From: an uncultured Frankiales bacterium
GTDB lineage: Bacteria; Actinomycetota; Actinomycetes; Mycobacteriales; SCTD01
DNA: 5,097 nucleotides
Assembly (NCBI GenBank): GCA_946479905.1
Contig: CAMLIA010000259.1
Location: 1 to 5,097, forward strand
Direction of reading: 5' to 3'
In this document: piece by piece, positions 1 through 5,097 of the stretch
Layout: each line of letters starts with the position of its first letter
How positions within the stretch are numbered: the stretch's first letter is position 1
Made by a program: the position numbers and the translations under genes
The notes under the pieces: model-generated
The model's database searches: none
What the model was told of the DNA's origin: nothing
The model's input: the letters and a program-made list of their open reading frames with translations, nothing else

Positions 1-99
1 ATGCGTGCGTGCCCCACGGGCGAACGACGCGAGCCCTGGCCCCATGTGGGGGGACCTTCGAGACCCGATTCGCATGCTTATGCACTACAGCAAACTTCG

Positions 100-105
100 T
101 ATGGT
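100..105 (+). promoter_or_regulatory. Possible -10 box of the Tat-protein gene
   Basis: TATGGT fits the actinobacterial TANNNT -10 pattern and lies in the most AT-rich patch near the window start (about 66-110). It would start transcription near 112, giving a leader of about 26 nt before the ATG at 138. No good -35 box is seen: TTATGC at 78-83, 16 bp upstream, matches poorly. The rest of 1-137 holds no gene that I can support. Confidence 0.25.
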
Positions 106-137
106 GAACAGCCGCCGTTGCGGTCAGAGTTCTCGGC

Positions 138-707
138 ATGACAGACCAGACGCCTCAGGCCTCCGGGATCTCGCGCCGCACAGCCCTTGCGGGCGTCGCG
201 GTCGGGGCCGGCGCCCTCTGGGCCGCACCCGCCGTGACGACCCTCGGCCGCGCCATGGCGGTCACCGCCGTCGGCTCGCCCGCGCCTTCCGCAGGTGAGG
301 TGATCGTCCCCTTCAGCACGAGCGGCTGGGACTACCAGTACTACGACGGCCTCAAGGTCTATGACTCGTACTACGAGCCGGACGGCACAGCCCGCGGATC
401 TGGGACGGGGGCCACGCCGTTCACCCGGACGGACTGGCCGGAGGGCGGTTCGGTGAGCATCTCCCGGTCGCTCACGATCCCGAGCGGTGGCGGCACGCTG
501 CGCGTTCTCACCTACGTCGACGACGCCGTGACGATCTACCTCGACGGCGTGCACGTTGCCGACAGCGGCTTCTCCCTCCACGGCACGTCGTACGAGGGGC
601 CCTACCCGATCCCCGTCACCGGCGGCGGGCATCTCCTGCGGGTCGACGGCTTCGACTCGGGGGGCGGGGACGCCTACCTGGACGTCGAGGTCCGCTTCAT
701 CGCGTAG
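138..707 (+). CDS. Tat-exported small beta-sandwich protein (PA14-like)
   Basis: This 189-residue protein is predicted to be exported. Its N-terminus has a twin-arginine signal: SRRTALAG with the arginine pair at residues 13-14, then a hydrophobic, alanine-rich stretch to about 34 and an AMA-type cleavage site near residue 41. The mature part (about 42-189) has no cysteine. It is rich in Gly, Tyr, Asp and Thr and looks all-beta. The segment DDAVTIYLDGVHVADSG (128-144) resembles the core strand and turn of PA14 or galactose-binding-like sandwiches, so binding of sugar or cell wall is possible; no enzyme motif is seen. The ATG at 138 is the only start after an in-frame TGA at 105-107. The upstream SD is weak (AGAG, 126-129). 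The gene converges on the sedolisin gene and shares its terminator hairpin. Being a real exported protein is well supported; the fold is inferred and the function unknown. Confidence 0.8.
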   Translation: MTDQTPQASGISRRTALAGVAVGAGALWAAPAVTTLGRAMAVTAVGSPAPSAGEVIVPFSTSGWDYQYYDGLKVYDSYYEPDGTARGSGTGATPFTRTDWPEGGSVSISRSLTIPSGGGTLRVLTYVDDAVTIYLDGVHVADSGFSLHGTSYEGPYPIPVTGGGHLLRVDGFDSGGGDAYLDVEVRFIA

Positions 708-717
708 CACCCGGACA

Positions 718-765
718 GCACTGAGGGGGCGCCACCTCCGGGGGAGGCGGCGCACCCCTCAGTGC
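718..765. terminator. Shared hairpin terminator between convergent genes
   Basis: The left arm (718-739) and right arm (743-765) form about 21 base pairs with one mismatch (A734 opposite C748), one bulged base (A754) and a GGG loop (740-742). The outer 11 pairs are perfect (GCACTGAGGGG with its complement). The hairpin begins 10 nt after the stop of the + strand gene and 7 nt after the stop of the - strand gene, so it is placed to end both. No U-tract follows on either strand, as is common for actinobacterial terminators. Confidence 0.8.
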
Positions 766-772
766 GTATGCC

Positions 773-2722
773 TCAGGGCGCGTACGACGTGGCGTACGCC
801 GCCGTCGGGCTCCCGACGCCGGTCACGTTGTCCCAGCCCGGGCCGGTCGTCAGCGACGAGTCGTCGTCGAACGTCCGGACGCTGTAGATGATCCCGGCCG
901 TGTCGTCGACGCTGTTCGCGTAGTCGGCGCGGACGTTGGCGTCACCGTCGTGGTCGTTCGTGATGTCGCGGAACGACGGCGTGCCGCGCAGGGCGTAGAT
1001 CGCCGGGTTGGCGAACCCGAGGCGAGCCCCGGCGGCCTGCTGCGCGAGGGCCTGGACGCCGGCCATGAGCGGCGACGCCAGCGACGTGCCGCCGAGCCGG
1101 TACTCGTCGTACATCTCGACGTCCTTGCCCTTGCTGCTGAACGTCTGGGTCTCCCCGACGAGCATGCCGGTGGTCGGGTCGCCGTCGAGACCGACGTCCG
1201 GGACCGCGCGACCGGTGGTGCTGGTCGGGACGGCGCTCTTCTGCCAGTCCGGCACGCCGAACAGCGCGCTCACGCCACCGCCGGCGCCGTAGAGGAACGG
1301 GTCGTCGGCGATCGGGTCCCAGGTGGTGCCGTCGGAGGACAGCGTGTACTTGTCGGTGCCCCAGCCCGCCTCGAAGCTGTAGCCGGTAGCCCCCACGGCG
1401 AGCGACGTGCCGCCGACGGCGGTGGCGTAGGGGTCGCTGGCCGGGTAGTCGACGGTCGTGATGCCGACGTTGGCCTTCTCGTCGCCGTTGTCACCGGAGG
1501 AGAAGAAGAAGCCGATGCCCTGGGCAGCGCCCTGCTTGAAGATCTGCTGGTAGGCGGCGGTGACCGCCGGCGTCTCGACGGCCTCGACGTCGGACCAGCT
1601 GTTGGTGACGATGCTGGCCTGGTTCTCGTCCACGACGCGGCCGAGGGTGTCGAGGAAGTCCTTGTCGAAGCAGGACGCGGACGCGTAGTACCGCACGTTC
1701 GCGGCAGGGGCGATGGCGTGGACCGCCTCGACGTCGAGGGTCTCCTCGCCGTACCAGCCGGAGGCGTCGCAGGTCTTCTGCTTGACGAAGCTGCGCGGCA
1801 GCGACTGGCTGAACTGGCCGCTGGCGAAGGCCGGCTCACCGTGCCGGGTGGAGTAGGTGTTGGCGTCGTCGAGGATCGTCCCGGCGGCGTAGGCGTCGGT
1901 GATCGCCACCGTGACACCCTGGCCGTTGAGCCCCGGCGAGCCGTAGGCCGCGCGCAGCGGCGCCGGCGTGTAGCCGCAGACGGCGTACGGCCGGGCGGAG
2001 CCCTCGAAGGCGGGCAGCGGGGTCGTGCCGTCGGCCTTGACGTTCGCGGTCTTCTCGCCGTAGTAGGCGGAGCACGGCCGGGCGTTGCGGAAGCCGTCCG
2101 GTGACGGGAAGGGCTTCTGCGCTGCGGGCGTCTTGATCAGGTGATCAGCGCTGTCCAGGCCCGTGATCGTCAGGATGCTGGGCTTCAGCGACGCCGGCAC
2201 GGTGGCGAGGTGCGACGCCGCCCGGACCGTCTGGCCCTTGTGCGCGTAGAGGCCGAAGCTGGTGCCGAACGCCTTCGCCGCCTGCGCGACGCTGCCGTGG
2301 ACGCTGACGTAGCGGTTGCCCGCGCCGACGCCCGTGACGGTGAGGCCGGCGCTCTTCAGCCAGCTGCTCACGCTGCTGACCTGCGACGAGGTCGGCGCGA
2401 AGCGCGCGGTGTACTGCGCCTGGCTGAGGAAGTGCTGGTACGACGCGCTGCGCGGGTTCGAGACCGCCTTCACGAAGGCGTCCAGACCTGCGGGGTCGCG
2501 CCCGGCCAGGTAGACCCTGGCATCGAGGGCGCTGGACCCCGGCGCGGAGCCTCGGCTGTTGTGAGCGGTGGCCCACGTGGGCACGGTCCCGGGTACGGCG
2601 GATCGGGTCGCCGCATCGGCCGTGCCGGGGAGGGCGACGCCGAGGGCAAGGACGGGAAGGGCTGCCATCGTCACGAGGACGAGGGTTCGCCCCGTACTCC
2701 GAATGGCTGTGGATTTTGACAT
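773..2722 (-). CDS. Secreted S53 family peptidase (sedolisin, pro-kumamolisin type)
   Basis: This 649-residue preproenzyme is a secreted serine-carboxyl endopeptidase; the family usually works at acid pH. A Sec signal peptide ends at the ADA site (cleavage after residue 37). A pro-kumamolisin activation domain follows (about 48-190), then a linker and the subtilisin-like catalytic domain (about 250-645). The Ser-Glu-Asp triad is visible: E326 and D330 in GEETLD, and S547 in GGTSLASP. The oxyanion aspartate is D411 in SSGDNG. The C-terminal calcium site matches kumamolisin: D586-I587 in RDIT, then G627, G629 and D631 in GPGWD. Four cysteines (217, 249, 318, 351) could form two disulfides. The start was set at ATG 2722 because GGAGG lies 7 nt upstream; starting at GTG 2782 would put the promoter inside the gene. 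No truncation or lost catalytic residue is seen, so it should be active after the prodomain is removed. Likely role: extracellular protein breakdown. Confidence 0.95.
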   Translation of the reverse strand: MSKSTAIRSTGRTLVLVTMAALPVLALGVALPGTADAATRSAVPGTVPTWATAHNSRGSAPGSSALDARVYLAGRDPAGLDAFVKAVSNPRSASYQHFLSQAQYTARFAPTSSQVSSVSSWLKSAGLTVTGVGAGNRYVSVHGSVAQAAKAFGTSFGLYAHKGQTVRAASHLATVPASLKPSILTITGLDSADHLIKTPAAQKPFPSPDGFRNARPCSAYYGEKTANVKADGTTPLPAFEGSARPYAVCGYTPAPLRAAYGSPGLNGQGVTVAITDAYAAGTILDDANTYSTRHGEPAFASGQFSQSLPRSFVKQKTCDASGWYGEETLDVEAVHAIAPAANVRYYASASCFDKDFLDTLGRVVDENQASIVTNSWSDVEAVETPAVTAAYQQIFKQGAAQGIGFFFSSGDNGDEKANVGITTVDYPASDPYATAVGGTSLAVGATGYSFEAGWGTDKYTLSSDGTTWDPIADDPFLYGAGGGVSALFGVPDWQKSAVPTSTTGRAVPDVGLDGDPTTGMLVGETQTFSSKGKDVEMYDEYRLGGTSLASPLMAGVQALAQQAAGARLGFANPAIYALRGTPSFRDITNDHDGDANVRADYANSVDDTAGIIYSVRTFDDDSSLTTGPGWDNVTGVGSPTAAYATSYAP

Positions 2723-2729
2723 GTGATGT

Positions 2730-2734
2730 CCTCC
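2730..2734 (-). promoter_or_regulatory. Shine-Dalgarno site of the sedolisin gene
   Basis: GGAGG on the minus strand lies 7 nt before the ATG at 2722. This ideal spacing decides the start in favour of 2722 over the in-frame GTG at 2782. Confidence 0.85.
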
Positions 2735-2753
2735 AAATGGGGGCAATGCCGGG

Positions 2754-2782
2754 ACAGTAGGCCCGCCCCGCCTCGCTGTCAC
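2754..2782 (-). promoter_or_regulatory. Promoter of the sedolisin gene
   Basis: On the minus strand, GTGACA (2782-2777; 5 of 6 bases of the TTGACA consensus) and TACTGT (2759-2754; TANNNT type) are separated by exactly 17 bp. Transcription would start near 2747, giving a leader of about 25 nt that contains the SD at 2734-2730. The pattern fits a housekeeping sigma factor of actinobacteria. Found by eye only. Confidence 0.6.
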
Positions 2783-2787
2783 GGGAC

Positions 2788-2816
2788 GTCACCCGGATAG
2801 CGTCAGCGGAGGTGAC
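2788..2816. repeat. Small inverted repeat upstream of the sedolisin promoter
   Basis: GTCACC (2788-2793) and GGTGAC (2811-2816) are perfect 6-bp inverted repeats with 17 bp between them. A further GTCAC lies at 2778-2782 inside the -35 box. The position just upstream of the promoter would suit an operator, but the arms are short and chance occurrence is quite possible. Confidence 0.25.
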
Positions 2817-2930
2817 CACGCAGCGAGGCAGACCGCGACATGCCTGCTTCAGGCGAAGTCCAGGTCGACCCCGGCTGCCCCGGCAGATCTCCCTCGCTCG
2901 TCGTCGCTGAGGGTTGCTGCAGTCCCGACG

Positions 2931-2936
2931 TACATT
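2931..2936 (+). promoter_or_regulatory. Possible -10 box for a leaderless Uma2-like mRNA
   Basis: TACATT fits TANNNT and ends 7 nt before the GTG at 2944, so transcription would start at or one base before that codon. No convincing -35 box lies 16-18 bp upstream (around 2907-2914, CTGAGGGT). This arrangement is typical of leaderless actinobacterial mRNAs. Confidence 0.4.
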
Positions 2937-2943
2937 GCCCTCT

Positions 2944-3420
2944 GTGCTGGGGATCCTCGCCCTCGTCGCGTCGGGCGCACGTGCCGGGGCCCGCAACCGC
3001 AGCCGGGCCGAGTTCCAACGGACCTACCGCGACCTCGTCGCGGCCGAGACACCGTCGTGGGTGAGCTCGACCGCACCCGTGCGTCAGCGCCTGATCGACG
3101 ACCTCTACGCGGCACTGAGCGCAGCGGCTCCTGAAGGCTGGACCGTCCACCGGAAGGACGACCTGTTCGAGGTCCGCTGCGCGCACGGCCCTCAGCTGCT
3201 CGTCGAGGTCGAGCCGCCCGGGTGCATCAGCCGTCGAGGTCGCTGCGACGAGCGGGTGGGTCGCGCCGTCCCGGCGTACTGGCTGATCGCTCCGGCGGGG
3301 CCGAGGATCACGGTGCTTGCCCTCACCGGTGGCACCTACGTCGAGCAGGCCCGTCACACCGGTGAGGTCTTCGCGGCCAGCGAGCCGTTCAGCGTCACCG
3401 TTCCGCTGCAGGTCTGTTGA
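2944..3420 (+). CDS. Divergent, internally shortened Uma2-family (DUF820) protein
   Basis: This 158-residue protein resembles the Uma2 family, which has a PD-(D/E)xK nuclease-like fold and unknown cellular function. The helix APVRQRLIDDLYAALSAAAP (44-63), then PQLLVEVEPP (83-92), VPAYWLIAP (109-117) and the C-terminal strands up to FSVTVPL match the order and spacing of Uma2 landmarks. The segment between residues 70 and 83 is much shorter than usual: the strand with the conserved PD aspartate seems absent. E88 is kept, and the usual lysine position may be R100, so activity is doubtful. GC at third codon positions is high from 2944 onward (35 of the first 39 codons) but only 6 of 10 between the in-frame TTG at 2914 and 2944. 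This favours GTG 2944, which has no SD. Residues 2-15 are hydrophobic and alanine-rich, odd for a nuclease, so the true start may be later (GTG 3061). It stands alone, ahead of a separate operon. Confidence 0.65.
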   Translation: MLGILALVASGARAGARNRSRAEFQRTYRDLVAAETPSWVSSTAPVRQRLIDDLYAALSAAAPEGWTVHRKDDLFEVRCAHGPQLLVEVEPPGCISRRGRCDERVGRAVPAYWLIAPAGPRITVLALTGGTYVEQARHTGEVFAASEPFSVTVPLQVC

Positions 3421-3445
3421 CGCCCAGCCCCGCACCCAGAATTAT
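3417..3445 (+). promoter_or_regulatory. Likely promoter of the VOC-CMD-kinase operon
   Basis: TTGACG (3417-3422; 5 of 6 bases of consensus) and AATTAT (3440-3445; 4 of 6) are separated by 17 bp. AATTAT lies in the only AT-rich patch of the intergenic region. The -35 box overlaps the TGA stop of the Uma2-like gene (3418-3420). Transcription would start near 3452, about 24 nt before the ATG at 3476. Confidence 0.45.
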
Positions 3446-3465
3446 CGGCACTCCTGCAGGTAAGT

Positions 3466-3470
3466 GGAGG
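3466..3470 (+). promoter_or_regulatory. Shine-Dalgarno site of the VOC gene
   Basis: GGAGG lies 5 nt before ATG 3476. It overlaps the alternative in-frame GTG at 3464, so it supports the ATG as the true start. Confidence 0.8.
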
Positions 3471-3475
3471 CCGCG

Positions 3476-3997
3476 ATGTTCGAGTTCCGGGGGATCAACC
3501 ACCTGGCGCTGGTCTGCAAGGACATGGACCGGACGGTGCGCTTCTACCGCGACGTCCTCGGGATGCCGCTGATCAAGACGATCGACCTGCCGTTCGGGCT
3601 CGGCCAGCACTTCTTCTTCGACTGCGGCAACGGCGACGCGCTGGCGTTCTTCTGGTTCCCGGAGGCGGCCGAGGCCGCGCCCGGCGTCAGCGCGCCCGCG
3701 TTCCGCCCCGACCAGGGGAACGCGACGAGCGCGCACGGCTCCATGAACCACGTCGCCTTCGCGGTGCCCGCCGACAAGATGGAGGAGTACGTCGAGAGGC
3801 TCCGCGCCGCGGGGGTCGACTGCACCGACGTGGCCAACCACGACGACTCCGAGCTGGGCATCGCTGAGGAGATGCACCCCGGCGTCTACGTCCGGTCGGT
3901 GTACTTCCAGGACCCGGACGGGATCCTGCTCGAGTTCGCTGCCTGGACGCGGGCGCTCACCCCGGACGACGTGAAGGCGACGGTCGCCGCGTCGTGA
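3476..3997 (+). CDS. VOC superfamily metalloprotein (glyoxalase/dioxygenase fold)
   Basis: This 173-residue cytosolic protein has two beta-alpha-beta-beta-beta modules of the vicinal oxygen chelate superfamily (glyoxalase I, extradiol dioxygenases, bleomycin-resistance proteins). Module 1 opens with INHLALVCKDMDRTVRFYRD (7-26). Module 2 opens with MNHVAFAV (90-97) and closes with YFQDPDGILLEF (143-154). Probable metal ligands are H9, H92 and E153. The usual ligand position at the end of module 1 falls in LAFFWF and is hydrophobic; H45 in GQHFFF is a possible substitute. This suggests a three-residue metal site as in extradiol dioxygenases rather than a classic glyoxalase, but substrate and reaction cannot be assigned. 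ATG 3476 was chosen for its SD. It is the first gene of an operon with its own probable promoter; the next gene follows within 11 bp. Confidence 0.88.
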   Translation: MFEFRGINHLALVCKDMDRTVRFYRDVLGMPLIKTIDLPFGLGQHFFFDCGNGDALAFFWFPEAAEAAPGVSAPAFRPDQGNATSAHGSMNHVAFAVPADKMEEYVERLRAAGVDCTDVANHDDSELGIAEEMHPGVYVRSVYFQDPDGILLEFAAWTRALTPDDVKATVAAS

Positions 3998-4008
3998 GGA
4001 TGCGCCCC

Positions 4009-4533
4009 GTGAGCCGGTCGGAGGCGACCGCACCGGTCGTCCTCGCCTGCTACGACCACGTCTACCCGGGCGCCGACCCGGCCGACGAGCCCGACAGCTG
4101 GTGGGCGGCGTTCGCCCACTCCCCCGCGGCGCTGGAGCACGCGGTGAACGGCTTCCTCTTCTACCAGTCCCCGCAGCGGGTGCTGCCGCCCTTGCTGAGA
4201 GAGCTCGCGCAGACGCGCGTCGGGATCGCCGCCGGCAGCGCGTTCGTCGCGACCCAGCACCGCAAGGCGTTGCGCGACCTCGGAGAGAGCGAGGAGCGCG
4301 TCCAAGCGGTCGACGACTGGGCCTCGAGCGAGCTGTTCAGCACCACCGAGCGGCTCGTCCTCGCCTTCGCCGACGCGATCGCCGGCGACCTCGGTGACGT
4401 GCCCGACGACGTCGCCAACCCGCTCCTCGAAGCACTCGGCGAGGAGGCCTTCCTCGAGCTGACCTACATCACCGCGCTCTACCTCCAGCACGCCGTGATG
4501 TCGAAGGCGCTCCGCACGGAGCACGACGCATGA
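4009..4533 (+). CDS. Carboxymuconolactone decarboxylase (CMD) family protein
   Basis: This 174-residue helical protein matches the CMD/AhpD-like family: LLRELAQTRVG (62-72), then a helix ending in TQH (82-84), a linker, the FSTTERLVLAFADAI helix (about 110-124) and a final helix around ELTYITALYLQH. Where AhpD-type peroxidases carry C-x-x-C-x-x-H, this protein has A78-x-x-A81-x-x-H84. It therefore cannot do thiol-based peroxide reduction. It may be a lactone-decarboxylase-like or isomerase-like member using H84, but the reaction is not known. The only cysteine is near residue 14. GTG 4009 was chosen because GAGG (3996-3999) lies 9 nt upstream. ATG 4000 touches that SD, and GTG 3994 would overlap the VOC stop as GTGA; both remain possible. 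The stop overlaps the kinase start. Confidence 0.8.
   Translation: MSRSEATAPVVLACYDHVYPGADPADEPDSWWAAFAHSPAALEHAVNGFLFYQSPQRVLPPLLRELAQTRVGIAAGSAFVATQHRKALRDLGESEERVQAVDDWASSELFSTTERLVLAFADAIAGDLGDVPDDVANPLLEALGEEAFLELTYITALYLQHAVMSKALRTEHDA
4518..4521 (+). promoter_or_regulatory. Shine-Dalgarno site of the kinase-like gene
   Basis: GGAG lies 8 nt before ATG 4530, inside the end of the CMD gene. Together with the ATGA stop/start overlap it fixes the start and suggests translational coupling. Confidence 0.6.
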
Positions 4534-5097
4534 TCCTCAAGACCCCGGGCGACCTCACCGCCGGCTTCCTCAGCGAGTCACTGGGGACGCAGGTCACGAG
4601 CTGGACCACCGAGCCGATCGGCACCGGCCAGATGGGCGACGCCTTCCGGATCACGACGGACAGCGGCGCGAGCGCGATCCTCAAGGTCGCGGCCAGCGAC
4701 GAGACCAGCCGCGCGACCGGCCTGGCGCTGCGGATCTACGAGGTCGAGGTCGGCTTCTACCGGCAGCTCGCCGAGTCGCTGCAGGTGTGCGTCCCGCGCT
4801 GCTACGCCGGCGACGTCGAGGTCGACACCGGCTGGTTCACCCTGTTGCTGGAGGACATGGCCCCTGCCGTGCAGGGCGACCAGCTCGCCGGCTGCGACGT
4901 CGACCAGGCCCGGCGCGCCCTGACCGAGCTGGCGGTGCTCCACCGCAACGGGTGGGAGGACCCGACCCTCGCGGCGCTGCCCTGGCTCAACGGCTCGACG
5001 CCGGAGTCGGTCGCCTTCACCGCGTCGATGGTCACGGGGCTGTACCCCGGGTTCCTCGAGCGCTATCGCGAGCACCTCACGGACCGCCAGGTGGCGG
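4530..5097 (+). CDS. Phosphotransferase, APH/ecdysteroid-kinase-like (3' end outside window)
   Basis: The first 189 residues of a protein-kinase-fold small-molecule phosphotransferase are present and the frame is open to the window edge. A glycine-rich loop IGTGQMGDAF (30-39) is followed by the ATP-binding lysine K52 in AILKVA. E73 in YEVEVGFYRQL is the likely helix-C salt-bridge partner. The hinge strand is FTLLLEDMAP (103-112), and LTELAVLHRNGW (131-142) is the helix typical of the ecdysteroid-kinase and aminoglycoside-phosphotransferase groups. The catalytic HGD loop and DFG-like aspartate should lie beyond 5097 and cannot be checked. Family members phosphorylate hydroxyl groups of small molecules such as aminoglycosides, steroids or choline. 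The LLLEDM hinge and the neighbouring catabolic-type genes favour a metabolic role over antibiotic resistance, but that is inference. The ATG overlaps the CMD stop by 4 bp. Confidence 0.85.
   Translation, partial: MILKTPGDLTAGFLSESLGTQVTSWTTEPIGTGQMGDAFRITTDSGASAILKVAASDETSRATGLALRIYEVEVGFYRQLAESLQVCVPRCYAGDVEVDTGWFTLLLEDMAPAVQGDQLAGCDVDQARRALTELAVLHRNGWEDPTLAALPWLNGSTPESVAFTASMVTGLYPGFLERYREHLTDRQVA

Noticed and set aside
40..51. CCCCA-TG-TGGGG palindrome near the window start
   Set aside because: The loop would be only 2 nt and the stem 5 bp; too small to call a terminator for a gene outside the window.
78..755. Minus-strand open frame (225 codons) opposite the Tat-protein gene
   Set aside because: Arg/Gly-rich shadow that runs through the terminator hairpin; the plus strand has a clear Tat signal and a normal protein composition.
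950..2104. Long plus-strand open frame (384 codons) opposite the sedolisin gene
   Set aside because: It is a GC-bias shadow, rich in Arg, Val and Gly with no domain, while the opposite strand has a complete set of sedolisin catalytic motifs.
2842..2854. Small hairpin GCCTG-CTT-CAGGC in the intergenic region
   Set aside because: A 5-bp stem is too short to support a terminator or regulatory RNA without other evidence.
2849..2935. Small minus-strand frame of 28 codons, ATG at 2935, ending in GVDLDFA
   Set aside because: Codon use looks coding-like, but the SD-like GAGGG is only 2 nt from the ATG, it is antisense to the Uma2-like start, and 28 codons are too few to judge. It could be the relic of a lost gene.
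2840..3064. Plus-strand frame of 74 codons starting at ATG 2840
   Set aside because: It overlaps the Uma2-like gene in another frame, is rich in Pro, Ser and Arg, has no SD at good spacing and no recognisable domain.
3406..3461. CTGCAGGT repeated at 3406-3413 and 3454-3461 around the operon promoter
   Set aside because: Only 8 bp are shared with no wider similarity, and one copy is inside coding sequence; chance is the simpler reading.
3395..4524. Two long overlapping minus-strand frames opposite the VOC and CMD genes
   Set aside because: Composition is typical of antisense shadows in GC-rich DNA, and the plus strand holds recognisable families with SD sites.

Overview
The window is about 70% G+C. 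Codons end overwhelmingly in G or C, GTG and leaderless-type starts are plausible, and the secreted proteins carry Tat or Sec signals. This points to a high-GC actinobacterium (Actinomycetota); nothing in the sequence fixes the genus. No tRNA, rRNA, CRISPR array, insertion sequence or phage gene was seen. The window holds five complete genes and one gene cut by the right edge.

Left part (1-2722): two genes for exported proteins face each other. The + strand gene (138-707) encodes a small Tat-exported protein with an all-beta, PA14-like carbohydrate-binding or adhesion type of fold. The - strand gene (773-2722) encodes a secreted S53 sedolisin (a serine-carboxyl peptidase) with its inhibitory prodomain and every catalytic and calcium-site residue in place. 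A long, near-perfect hairpin (718-765) fills almost all of the 65 bp between their stop codons and probably ends both transcripts. The sedolisin has a clear promoter and Shine-Dalgarno site, and these show that the longest possible reading frame starts too early.

Middle part (2723-3475): a short regulatory stretch is followed by a small, divergent Uma2-type (DUF820, PD-(D/E)xK nuclease fold) gene. It seems to lack the central strand that carries one catalytic aspartate. Its best start is a GTG just after a TANNNT box, which suggests a leaderless mRNA. A promoter for the next operon overlaps its stop codon.

Right part (3476-5097): a tight operon encodes a VOC-superfamily metalloenzyme (glyoxalase or extradiol dioxygenase fold), a carboxymuconolactone-decarboxylase-family protein without the AhpD cysteine pair, and an aminoglycoside/ecdysteroid-kinase-like phosphotransferase that runs off the window. 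Gene spacing is 11 bp and then a 4-bp ATGA overlap, so the three are probably co-translated. They look like a small-molecule conversion cassette (ring or lactone chemistry plus phosphorylation of a hydroxyl group) whose substrate cannot be read from the sequence. This cassette is the best candidate here for undescribed biology; the rest is fairly ordinary actinobacterial sequence with some interesting regulatory details.
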